Both the position numbers and the translations under genes were made by a program. 64,000 bases of DNA from Butyrivibrio fibrisolvens. GTDB lineage: Bacteria; Bacillota; Clostridia; Lachnospirales; Lachnospiraceae. Location: contig NZ_CP146963.1 of assembly GCF_037113525.1 (NCBI RefSeq), forward strand, positions 4,154,001 through 4,218,000, read 5' to 3'. The notes under the pieces are model-generated. The model was not told where the DNA came from and made no database searches. It worked only from the letters and a program-made list of their open reading frames with translations. Shown here one piece after another: positions 54,979-63,098 of this stretch; within the stretch, counting starts at the first letter, position 1; every line of letters begins with the position of its first letter.

Positions 54979-56268
54979 AATCAGGAAAATACTAAGAAAA
55001 CAAAACATATAGCTTTATATATCGGCTCTCTTTCTAAGGGCGGCGCTGAAAGAGTATTCGTAAATCTTGCAGAGTATTTTGCAAAAAGAGGATACAGGGT
55101 CAGCTTCGTTACCATCTTCAGATCACCTAATGAATATGATCTTTGCGGAAAGCAGGCTCCAAAAACGGGAGATGAAAGCCTTATTCCGGGAACAGATATT
55201 AGATATGTTCCTATGAACGGCGCTGCGGAAAATGCATTTATTAATACGCTTGACGGATCAGGATCCAATAAGGAAATTGCAGGTAATGAAGATATCTGGA
55301 AAGGGTCTGTAACAAGATACTATTCCGATATAAACGATAATGCTGCTCTTGAGATCTCTACTTCAGGAGGATCCAGAGTATCAGATTTTATAAAACGCTG
55401 TAATAAGCTTCGCCGTATCTGGAAGACCTTAAAGCCTGATCTTATTCTTTCCTGTAACGGCAAAAACAATCTCATGGCTCTTGCTTCTGCCAACGGGCTT
55501 TCTATTCCTGTTGCAGCATATGTTATCGCAATGCCCGAACTCGAATACCCGGGACGTGCAATGGGCATGGGAGTTAAGCTCCTTTTCCCAAAGGCAAAGG
55601 GTGTTATATTGCAGACTGAAAGGAGCCGTTCTTTCTTCCCTGAATCTGTTCAGAAGAAAGCTAAGATCCTTCACAATATGGTCCGCGATGAGTATTTAAA
55701 TGGTGATGTACCTGATTATGATTCAAGACAAAAGCTGATACTTGCTGTTGGAAGAGTTGATGATAATAAGCGTCACGACCTTATGATCCGCGCTTTTGCA
55801 AGGATAAGCAAGGACTTCCCTGACTACAGTCTCCTTATATGCGGCGATGGTCCTGACAGGCAGAAGATGCTTGACCTTGCTGCAAAGCTTAATGTAGGCG
55901 ATAAGGTATCTATGCCGGGTGTCGTTACCGACATAAGAAGTCAGCTGTGCAAAGCCTCTTTATTCCTGCACACTTCTGATACTGAGGGTATGCCCAATGC
56001 TCTTCTTGAAGCTATGTGTACAGGTCTTGCCTGCATAGCTACAGACTGTCCCTGCGGCGGTCCTGCAATGCTTATAGATAATCATAAAAATGGAATCCTC
56101 ATTCCTGTTGGAGATGAAGATTCCCTTGTACGTGAAATGACTGATGTTCTTAAGGATACTGAATATGCAAAGTCGTTAGGAGATAACGCTCTAAAGATAA
56201 GAGATGAATATTCCGCTACTAATGTATTTAAAGAATGGGAACGCTACGTTGAAGCGCTCATGGAGTGA
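54976..56268 (+). CDS. GT4 family glycosyltransferase
   Basis: A 430-residue GT-B enzyme. HIALYIGSLSKGGAERVFVN is the N-terminal glycine-rich loop of the GT4 PglH/EpsF-type group. The donor domain has LILAVGRVDDNKRHDLMIRA, LLICGDGPDRQKML, and TSDTEGMPNALLEAMCTG with the E(x7)E pair. A long insertion (about 60-130) with many charged residues separates the first strands. An ATG at 54958 is in frame but has no ribosome site. The gene ends in a strong terminator. A hexosaminyl- or hexosyltransferase role is likely. Confidence 0.88.
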   Translation: MNQENTKKTKHIALYIGSLSKGGAERVFVNLAEYFAKRGYRVSFVTIFRSPNEYDLCGKQAPKTGDESLIPGTDIRYVPMNGAAENAFINTLDGSGSNKEIAGNEDIWKGSVTRYYSDINDNAALEISTSGGSRVSDFIKRCNKLRRIWKTLKPDLILSCNGKNNLMALASANGLSIPVAAYVIAMPELEYPGRAMGMGVKLLFPKAKGVILQTERSRSFFPESVQKKAKILHNMVRDEYLNGDVPDYDSRQKLILAVGRVDDNKRHDLMIRAFARISKDFPDYSLLICGDGPDRQKMLDLAAKLNVGDKVSMPGVVTDIRSQLCKASLFLHTSDTEGMPNALLEAMCTGLACIATDCPCGGPAMLIDNHKNGILIPVGDEDSLVREMTDVLKDTEYAKSLGDNALKIRDEYSATNVFKEWERYVEALME

Positions 56269-56292
56269 ATTATTACTCCATGAGCTCTTTTT
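56256..56292 (+). terminator. Rho-independent terminator overlapping the GT4 stop codon
   Basis: GCTCATGGAGT (56256-56266) and ACTCCATGAGC (56275-56285) form an 11-bp perfect stem with an 8-base loop, followed by TCTTTTTAT. The stop codon TGA lies at the base of the loop. Confidence 0.88.
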
Positions 56293-56297
56293 ATCTT

Positions 56298-56385
56298 ATC
56301 TGATTTATCTAATCTGATTTATCTAATCTGATTTATCTTAATCAGATTTATCTTGTCTGATCTTTTCTTATCTGATCAGATCCCA
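56298..56385. repeat. Short tandem repeat, 14-bp unit, between convergent genes
   Basis: Two exact copies of ATCTGATTTATCTA (56298-56311, 56312-56325) and a third with one change (56326-56339) are followed by decayed versions to about 56385. The repeat reaches into the last codons (LIR) of the pseudaminic acid synthase gene. Unit number is likely to vary between strains. Confidence 0.75.
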
Positions 56386-57435
56386 GCTAAGAGGTGTTCC
56401 TTTTTCGATATCATTAACTGCTGTCATACCAAGTACTTCTTCGTAATGCTTGGTATGCATTCCGTTACCAGGTCTTATGGATCTTACATTTTCTGTAGTG
56501 ATCTGTTCTCCTGCCTTTATATCCTTGACTACAAATAAAGATCTGCTAAGGTGCCTTTCTGCAGCCTGCTTGTCTGAAAGCTCATATTCTTTTTGGCCAA
56601 GAGCCTGTTCCATTATCCTGACGTTTCTGACCATTTCAGCAAATTCTTTTGGCTCCATTGAGAATGCATCATCTACTCCGCCTGCTTTTCTGTCAAGGGT
56701 AAGGTGCTTCTCTATCATCTTGCCGCCAAGGGCTACACTTCCGGTTGCAACTACGCTTCCAAGTGTGTGATCAGAAAGTCCCACAAGGCAGTCGTATTTT
56801 TCAGCAAGATCCTCCATCATACGAAGGTTGACCATATCGTATGGAGTAGGATATGCGCTTACACACTTAAGTAAGATAATATTCTCGTTTTGCTCTTCAA
56901 GACAGGTATCAAGTGCAAGTCTGATATCTTCTTCATAAGCTATGCCTGTTGCAAAGATGATGGGCTTATGGAGTCTTGCAACTTTCCTTATAAGAGGAAT
57001 ATCGTTGATCTCAAAGCTGGCTATCTTGTAGGCAGGAACGTTGAGATTCTCCAGATAATCGACAGCTGTGGGATCAAAGGGTGAAGAAAAGCATTCAAGG
57101 CCAAGCTTATTGGCTTCCTTTATAAGGCCCTCATGCCACTCCCATGGGGTGTATGCTTCCTTATAAAGATCATAGAGAGTTCTTCCTTCCCAAAGGCTTC
57201 CAGCTGATGTCATAAACCATGGCTTATTACAATCTATTGTAATAGTATCAGCTGTGTAGGTCTGAAGCTTTACAGCATCAGCTCCGGCCTCAGCAGCTGC
57301 ATGAATGATCTCTACAGCCCTGTTGTAATCACCATTATGATTGCCGGAAAGTTCTGCAACGATGAATGTCTTATCATTACTACCTACAGCTTTATTTCCG
57401 ATCTTGAAGCATTTTTTGAACATATCTGTCACCAT
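56368..57435 (-). CDS. pseI: Pseudaminic acid synthase
   Basis: A 355-residue NeuB/PseI-family enzyme. FIVAELSGNHNGDYNRAVEI, DAVKLQTYTADTITID, LWEGRTLYDLYKEAYTPWEW, CFSSPFDPTAVDYLENL and PAYKIASFEINDIPLI are specific to PseI rather than sialic acid synthase. The C-terminal 60 residues form the SAF antifreeze-like domain. It condenses 6-deoxy-AltdiNAc with phosphoenolpyruvate to give pseudaminic acid. Starts at 57435 or 57423 are both possible. Apart from a possible PseH-like gene, other Pse pathway genes are not in the window. Confidence 0.93.
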   Translation of the reverse strand: MVTDMFKKCFKIGNKAVGSNDKTFIVAELSGNHNGDYNRAVEIIHAAAEAGADAVKLQTYTADTITIDCNKPWFMTSAGSLWEGRTLYDLYKEAYTPWEWHEGLIKEANKLGLECFSSPFDPTAVDYLENLNVPAYKIASFEINDIPLIRKVARLHKPIIFATGIAYEEDIRLALDTCLEEQNENIILLKCVSAYPTPYDMVNLRMMEDLAEKYDCLVGLSDHTLGSVVATGSVALGGKMIEKHLTLDRKAGGVDDAFSMEPKEFAEMVRNVRIMEQALGQKEYELSDKQAAERHLSRSLFVVKDIKAGEQITTENVRSIRPGNGMHTKHYEEVLGMTAVNDIEKGTPLSWDLIR

Positions 57436-57498
57436 TCCTATTTGTCTACTAAATCGATTTTTATATGATATGCGTTTTAGTTATCTACATCCGAGAGA

Positions 57499-57936
57499 TC
57501 ATATATTCTTTATAAAGCAGTTTACATCTCCTGCGGACATTTTCACATAATCATTATTCTCAAAGCACTTTGCTGATGCAAGGTTTTGACCTATCACAAA
57601 GCCGACTAATGACTTTACATCCGTCTTTTTAAATTCTTCTTCCATGAGACTTAAACATTTAGTGCCATAACCTTTACCGCGCCTTCCTGGTGCGATCATA
57701 TAGCTAACTTCACCGACGTCTTTTATAACATCGACTCTTACGCAGCCTGCAGGTCCTTCTTCGTCTTCAAGAATAAAAAAATGGCAGGACTTATCAGACA
57801 GCTTATTCTTGAACCACCTGATATGGTTTTCCTCTGCTATTATTTCATGATCAAAGGAATTCATTCTTGTGGTTTCGTCGTTTCTCCATTCTAAGATGGA
57901 GAGAGCATCCTCTATACAAGCTTTTCTTATATGCAT
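57499..57936 (-). CDS. GNAT acetyltransferase, possibly PseH-like
   Basis: A 145-residue GNAT. The acetyl-CoA loop is RRGKGYGTKCLSLM near 88-101, preceded by EVSYMIAPG. ILEWRNDETTRMNSFDHEII near the N-terminus resembles PseH/NeuD-type sugar acetyltransferases, which often start with an LxxRN motif. Its position directly upstream of pseI suggests acetylation of a nonulosonic acid precursor (UDP-4-amino-4,6-dideoxy-AltNAc). Activity on another amine is possible. Confidence 0.75.
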   Translation of the reverse strand: MHIRKACIEDALSILEWRNDETTRMNSFDHEIIAEENHIRWFKNKLSDKSCHFFILEDEEGPAGCVRVDVIKDVGEVSYMIAPGRRGKGYGTKCLSLMEEEFKKTDVKSLVGFVIGQNLASAKCFENNDYVKMSAGDVNCFIKNI

Positions 57937-58020
57937 AAGATCTCCTTGAAATCATAGATTCAAAAACACAGTAATAAAGCCAGTTCCGCTTGTCTTCACA
58001 ATAGAACTTTATCTATTGGA

Positions 58021-60066
58021 TTATAATCCAATACTTTCGAGCCACTGCTGGAACATGAGAATGTACCATATCTGCAAACGCCACTCTCCTTTGGTTACGA
58101 AATCATTCCAAAGCTTTGTAACTTCATTTTCATTAAGGAAGCCCTGACGTTTGATCTTTGAAGGATCAATAAGGCTTTCAGCCCATTCCCTAAGCTGGGG
58201 CTCAAGGAGCCATTTCATAATAGGAATTGAAAAACCTTTTTTAGGTCTGTCCATAAGTTCTTTAGGAACATAGCGGTAAAGTATGTTTCTAAGGACCTTT
58301 TTGCCTACCTTCTCATCTCGCAGGTAGTCTATAGGTAGTGTCCATGCAAACTCAACAACATCCTTATCAAGGAAAGGAACTCTGGTTTCAAGGGATACTG
58401 CCATGGCAGTTCTGTCAACCTTAACAAGAATATCATCAGGATGATACAGGTTCATATCAAGGAGCATGATGTTATGATTGACTTCATCAAGGTAACTTCC
58501 CTGTGTATTACCTGCATACAGGACTGCTTTAGAATAACGATCACGGCAAGCCTCTCTACCAATGATCGGAATCCTTCTGCCATATCCATACGGATCCTGC
58601 TCGATCATATGAAGGCCTGCAGAGTCAGATGCTTTTAAAAGTGCTGCTCTTACAGCGTTATCTCCTTGGGCTATAGAAGAAAGTAAAGCTCCTGATGCCC
58701 TGCGGACAGGATAAGGAATCTTACCTGTTTTATTCCAGATCCTTTCTATAGATCTATAGGAAGTGTAACCGCAGAAGAGCTCATCGCCTGCATCTCCTGA
58801 AAGGGATACTGTCACGTGCTGACGGGTCATCTTACTTACAAGGTAAGTAGGAATCTGGCTGCTGTCTGCAAAGGGTTCTCCAAACATATCTGCAAGCTTG
58901 GGGATAACAGCCTTGGCATCGCTGTCATCTATGTACATCTCTGTATGTTCTGTTCCGAGGATACCTGCAATCTCTCCTGCTATATCAGCTTCATTAAAGC
59001 CTTCCTCATGCATTCCGATGGTGAAGGTCTTAACTCTCCCAGGTGCTATCTGCTGCATAAGAGATACTATAGTACTTGAATCTATACCGGCAGAAAGGAA
59101 TGCTCCAAGCGGAACATCCGATATCATCTGGCCTTTAATGGACTCTTTGATAAGTCTTTCAAGCTCATCTGCAGCTTCCTGCTCTGATCCTGTAAAAAGA
59201 TTGTTCTGGCCTTTATCTGCGGCTTCTTTCATGGACCAGTAAATGGTATAAACATGGCCGTTTTCGCTGCAAAGGTCACCTGTGTTTTTTTCCACTTCTT
59301 TAGAGGATGAAGCATTAAGATAATCGGATGAGTTAAAGCAAAAACCTGCCTTGCCGTTTTTATAATACTGGGCGAAGTCACCGTCTGACACCGGATCAAA
59401 GTAGGCATAAGGATCATCGATCGTAAGGATCGTTCCGGGCATGAGCTTATAAGCATCTTCATAGATGCTGTAAGGAGCAGGAATATATCCGTGTGAAAAA
59501 TAAAGCGGAAGGACTGCTCTGTTTACCTTTTTCTCAAATTCAGAAATGCAGGTAAAGCATCCTATGTCAGAAGCAAAAGCAAAACTGTCATGTCCGACAA
59601 AGCCGTAATATAAAGGCTTTTCTCCAACTCTGTCTCTTGCAAGCTGAAGTCTTCCTGTAACTGTATCATAGACAGCTATAGCAAACATTCCTTTGCATAC
59701 TGACAGTGTTTCATATAAGCCGTAAGCTTCGATACCTTCCAAAAGGATCTCCGTATCTGAAGTACCTCTGAAATCTGAATCTTTGCAAAAAGATTCTTTG
59801 ATAAGACGGTCTTTAAGAAGTGATGCGTTATAGATCTCTCCGTTATAGACCATCATATAGCGGCCGGAATGGGATCTCATGGGCTGGGCACCGTTCGAAG
59901 AAAGGTCACGTATCGCTAATCTCCGATGACCAAGTGCAATCTTAGAATCAGGGCTTATCCAGATGCCATCTGCATCCGGTCCCCTGTCTTTCATATGTTC
60001 ATTCATGCCTGCTATTACTGCACGAACATTGCCTTTGTAATTAATCAGTCCTGAAATTCCGCACAT
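58021..60066 (-). CDS. asnB: Asparagine-synthetase-like amidotransferase with an insertion
   Basis: A 681-residue class II glutamine amidotransferase. MCGISGLI has the Cys2 nucleophile, and RGPDADGIW and YNGEIYNASLL belong to the glutaminase domain. The synthetase domain has the PP-loop LSAGIDSSTIVSL, where Ala replaces the usual second residue of SGGxDSS, then SLSGDAGDELFCGY. An insertion of about 55-60 residues (around 220-280, rich in Asn, Ser and Asp) makes it longer than the second copy. In glycan clusters such enzymes may amidate uronic acids or similar carboxyl groups rather than aspartate. Confidence 0.88.
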   Translation of the reverse strand: MCGISGLINYKGNVRAVIAGMNEHMKDRGPDADGIWISPDSKIALGHRRLAIRDLSSNGAQPMRSHSGRYMMVYNGEIYNASLLKDRLIKESFCKDSDFRGTSDTEILLEGIEAYGLYETLSVCKGMFAIAVYDTVTGRLQLARDRVGEKPLYYGFVGHDSFAFASDIGCFTCISEFEKKVNRAVLPLYFSHGYIPAPYSIYEDAYKLMPGTILTIDDPYAYFDPVSDGDFAQYYKNGKAGFCFNSSDYLNASSSKEVEKNTGDLCSENGHVYTIYWSMKEAADKGQNNLFTGSEQEAADELERLIKESIKGQMISDVPLGAFLSAGIDSSTIVSLMQQIAPGRVKTFTIGMHEEGFNEADIAGEIAGILGTEHTEMYIDDSDAKAVIPKLADMFGEPFADSSQIPTYLVSKMTRQHVTVSLSGDAGDELFCGYTSYRSIERIWNKTGKIPYPVRRASGALLSSIAQGDNAVRAALLKASDSAGLHMIEQDPYGYGRRIPIIGREACRDRYSKAVLYAGNTQGSYLDEVNHNIMLLDMNLYHPDDILVKVDRTAMAVSLETRVPFLDKDVVEFAWTLPIDYLRDEKVGKKVLRNILYRYVPKELMDRPKKGFSIPIMKWLLEPQLREWAESLIDPSKIKRQGFLNENEVTKLWNDFVTKGEWRLQIWYILMFQQWLESIGL

Positions 60067-60122
60067 ATTCTACGTCCTGTTATCTATAAATCATACTCGT
60101 GAAATGCTATACGATCGATCAA

Positions 60123-62006
60123 TCATAATCCAAAGTACTGATACCACTGCTGGAATACGAAGAAGCTCCATGCTATGCCAGAATAATTTCTTCCTGAAGC
60201 TCTACCTCCATCTCCATTTGTGAGGTAATCGCCAATGAACTTATTGACATATGCAGGATCAAATAAGCCCTGCTTCTTAAGGTAATCTGAGCTCGCGTAG
60301 CTAAGGAGCTTCTCTTTCAAAGGTCCTCTCATCCACTTATCAAGCGGTACACCGAAACCAACCTTAGGTCTGTCAAGAAGATCACGTGGGATATAATCAT
60401 ATGCTATATCCTTAAGGATATGCTTCTTATCTCCCTTAAAATATTTATACTCGTGAGGGATCCTGAAAGAATACTCCATTACTGCTGTGTCCATTATAGG
60501 GCATCTGTTCTCAAGAGAATACTTCATGGATGCTCTGTCCATCTTGCAAAGGATGTCTCCCGGAAGGTATGTATCCATATCAAGGAGCATTCTCTTTATC
60601 TGCCAGTTACTTCCCGGATAGGAAGATTCAACAGGATATTTACAAGGAAGGCCTTCTTCGTTATTCATAAAAGCCATGGCTGCTCTTACATATCCTTCTG
60701 ATGAGAGCTGGCTCTTGGTTTCCTTGTTGTGATTTTCTGCAATAACTCTGACTTTAAATGGATACTTATCAAGAAGCTTAGTGCCGGATCCCAAAGGTAT
60801 CTGGCCTACTCCATATGCTATATTGCCAAGAAGATCCAGCTTTCTTGCAAGTGCAAGATCTGCGTAGATATTGTATCCGCAGAAAAACTCATCGCCGCCG
60901 TCTCCTGACAAGGCTACTGTTACCTTCTGTCTTGCAAGCTTTGACACCAGCATTGAAGGAATCTGTGATGAATCAGCAAAGGGTTCATCATAGTACTTTG
61001 CCATATCTTCGATCTGATCAAACATCTCTTTTTCATCGATATAGAGTTCTGTATGATCAGTGCCAAGATGCGCTGCTACTGCCTTAGCAAACTCGGCTTC
61101 ATTATAGTTCTTTTCATTAAAGCCTATGGAAAAAGTCTTTACAGGTTCAGTTGAATTGTCCTGAGCAAGAGCTGTTATAAGGCTTGAATCAAAGCCGCCT
61201 GAAAGAAATGTTCCAAGAGGAACATCTGCTATCATTCTGTCAGCTACGGCCTTTTTAAGAAGGTCTTTGAGTTCTGACTTGGCCTGGTCATAGCTTGTTA
61301 CAGGGTTCTTACTGTTCTCCTCATAAGCTTTTCGTATATCCCAGTATTTCCAGATCTGTCTCTTTCCTTTTGAAAACTTAAGAACAGCACCGGGCTCTAA
61401 TTTATATACATCTTCAAATATACTGTCAGGAGCATTTATATACTGCTGGTAAAGGTATCTTGAAATAACTTCACGTCTTATCTTTCCTTCAAAGCCGGGG
61501 CATTTCATGATAGGCTTAAGCTCTGAAGCATATACAAGGTTGTCTCCATCTACCCAGTAATAAAGAGGCTTTTTGCCTATTCTGTCTCTTATGAGATAAA
61601 AATCTTCTGTCTCTCTGTCATAAAGGGCGATGGCAAACATGCCATGGATATGGTCTGTAAACTGTATACCCCATTTAAGATATGCTGCTATTATTACTTC
61701 AGTATCGCAGGTTGATTTAAAGGGATAACCTGTAAGCTCTTTTTTGAGCTCAAGAAAGTTATATATTTCGCCGTTGAATACGACTGTTACTCTCTTATCT
61801 GCGGAGTGCATGGGCTGATGACCAAGGGGAGACAGGTCGACAATGGACAGCCTTCGCTGAGCCATACCGATACTGTATCCGTCAGGACCATCGTATATCT
61901 CTACTCCATTATCATTGGGGCCACGATGTATCATCGTATCGTTCATGATACGAAGCTCATCTTCACTTATTCTTTTTCTTGATAAATATCCGCAAATTCC
62001 GCACAT
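60123..62006 (-). CDS. asnB: Asparagine-synthetase-like amidotransferase, second copy
   Basis: A 627-residue protein with Cys2 in MCGICGYLSRK, HRGPNDNGVEI, FNGEIYNFLELK, the PP-loop LSGGFDSSLITAL and ALSGDGGDEFFCGYN. The length and domain layout match the WbpS/AsnB type found in O-antigen clusters. Two tandem, diverged copies separated by 56 bases suggest two different amide acceptors. One may be a housekeeping asparagine synthetase, but the location within a surface glycan operon favours a glycan role. Confidence 0.9.
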   Translation of the reverse strand: MCGICGYLSRKRISEDELRIMNDTMIHRGPNDNGVEIYDGPDGYSIGMAQRRLSIVDLSPLGHQPMHSADKRVTVVFNGEIYNFLELKKELTGYPFKSTCDTEVIIAAYLKWGIQFTDHIHGMFAIALYDRETEDFYLIRDRIGKKPLYYWVDGDNLVYASELKPIMKCPGFEGKIRREVISRYLYQQYINAPDSIFEDVYKLEPGAVLKFSKGKRQIWKYWDIRKAYEENSKNPVTSYDQAKSELKDLLKKAVADRMIADVPLGTFLSGGFDSSLITALAQDNSTEPVKTFSIGFNEKNYNEAEFAKAVAAHLGTDHTELYIDEKEMFDQIEDMAKYYDEPFADSSQIPSMLVSKLARQKVTVALSGDGGDEFFCGYNIYADLALARKLDLLGNIAYGVGQIPLGSGTKLLDKYPFKVRVIAENHNKETKSQLSSEGYVRAAMAFMNNEEGLPCKYPVESSYPGSNWQIKRMLLDMDTYLPGDILCKMDRASMKYSLENRCPIMDTAVMEYSFRIPHEYKYFKGDKKHILKDIAYDYIPRDLLDRPKVGFGVPLDKWMRGPLKEKLLSYASSDYLKKQGLFDPAYVNKFIGDYLTNGDGGRASGRNYSGIAWSFFVFQQWYQYFGL

Positions 62007-62010
62007 GATG

Positions 62011-63090
62011 TCATTCCTCTACTTCCGGTTCGTACCAGTTCTCGTCAGCTATCGTCTGCTTAATAGTCTCTGTGGCTTTGGCATATTCTTCCTGCCAGAG
62101 CTTATAGGCATCTTCCCATGAGCTAAAGCTTGAATCAAGTCTGTGATCATCTATGAACTGATAGTTAGTTACAAGGTATTCTTCCAGATAATCTGTAACC
62201 TTGACTGCGCCAAGAGCATTAGTATGGTTACCGTAGTCACGGAAGTCTGTTTCATAATCAATGCCTATCTCATCATAATACTCGTTCATGTTAAGGAAGT
62301 TATAGCCATAGGACTCGATTATAGCCTCCATATAGTTATACTTCTTCTGACTGTCTTCTGTCATAAGTTCAGGAAGTACTATAAAAAGTCCCTGAAGATC
62401 ATTGGCCGAAAGATAGTCAAGGAGATCGCGAAGGGCTTTCTCCTGCTTGTCCTGAATAGGTCTTTTTCCTGTGATATCAGTTGTATCAACAGGCTGAGTC
62501 GGTCCAACCTGGTCGTAAACCACATACCCCTTAAGGTCATCCGGGTATTCGTAATTAAAATCTCTAAGCTGAGACCACATGAAAAGTGTCTTCCAGTTAG
62601 AATGATACTTGAATATGTCAAAATAGTAGGTGAGTCTTTCGCTCTTATCATCTACCATTGCATTGATCGTATCTATTCTGTTCATGGAATACTTCATGTT
62701 GTCTGTTACTTCTCTTGTATGAGCCATATTGCCGATTATATCTTCGTCATTGGCTGTATACATTCTCATCTCAAAGATATAGAGCTTTGGAGACTGGGTC
62801 TTCTCGGCCTCTTTGACAAGGTACATGCCAGCAACAGGACGCTGCATATTACTTGACAAAGGATATACAGTAATACCTGTATCTTCATAGATCTTGGGTG
62901 TGACAATAGCAGGATAGACAGGACTTGAACCTATCACAACAGCATCGATAGTGTTGTCCGGCTCAGCATAGAATCCTGTAAACCTGTCTTTTACATCACC
63001 ATTAGTTCTTAATACGTAGGTGACAGACCTTATGAGAAATATGAATATGACGGCAAATACTGCCGCTTTTAAAATCTGCTTTTTACTCAT
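62011..63090 (-). CDS. SGNH/DltD-like secreted or membrane-anchored protein, O-acylation partner
   Basis: About 359 residues. An N-terminal membrane anchor (ILKAAVFAVIFIFLIRSV) is followed by an outer domain. AVVIGSSPVYPAIV near 55 has the GxS of SGNH hydrolases, and the C-terminal DYGNHTNALGAVKVTDYLEE gives an Asp-x-x-His-like block II motif. It overlaps the MBOAT gene upstream. Such pairs (AlgI-AlgX/J, DltB-DltD, PatA-PatB) pass an acyl group across the membrane and onto the glycan. Starts at ATG 63090 or TTG 63102 are possible. Confidence 0.78.
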   Translation of the reverse strand: MSKKQILKAAVFAVIFIFLIRSVTYVLRTNGDVKDRFTGFYAEPDNTIDAVVIGSSPVYPAIVTPKIYEDTGITVYPLSSNMQRPVAGMYLVKEAEKTQSPKLYIFEMRMYTANDEDIIGNMAHTREVTDNMKYSMNRIDTINAMVDDKSERLTYYFDIFKYHSNWKTLFMWSQLRDFNYEYPDDLKGYVVYDQVGPTQPVDTTDITGKRPIQDKQEKALRDLLDYLSANDLQGLFIVLPELMTEDSQKKYNYMEAIIESYGYNFLNMNEYYDEIGIDYETDFRDYGNHTNALGAVKVTDYLEEYLVTNYQFIDDHRLDSSFSSWEDAYKLWQEEYAKATETIKQTIADENWYEPEVEE

Positions 63091-63098
63091 AATCTTAA

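Noticed and set aside
56298..56385. Possible CRISPR-like array
   Set aside because: Units are contiguous 14-bp tandem repeats without spacers and no cas genes are near.
62143..62856. Plus-strand frame of 237 codons antisense to the SGNH-like gene
   Set aside because: The opposite strand is a convincing SGNH protein overlapping the MBOAT gene; the antisense frame has no ribosome site or known motif.
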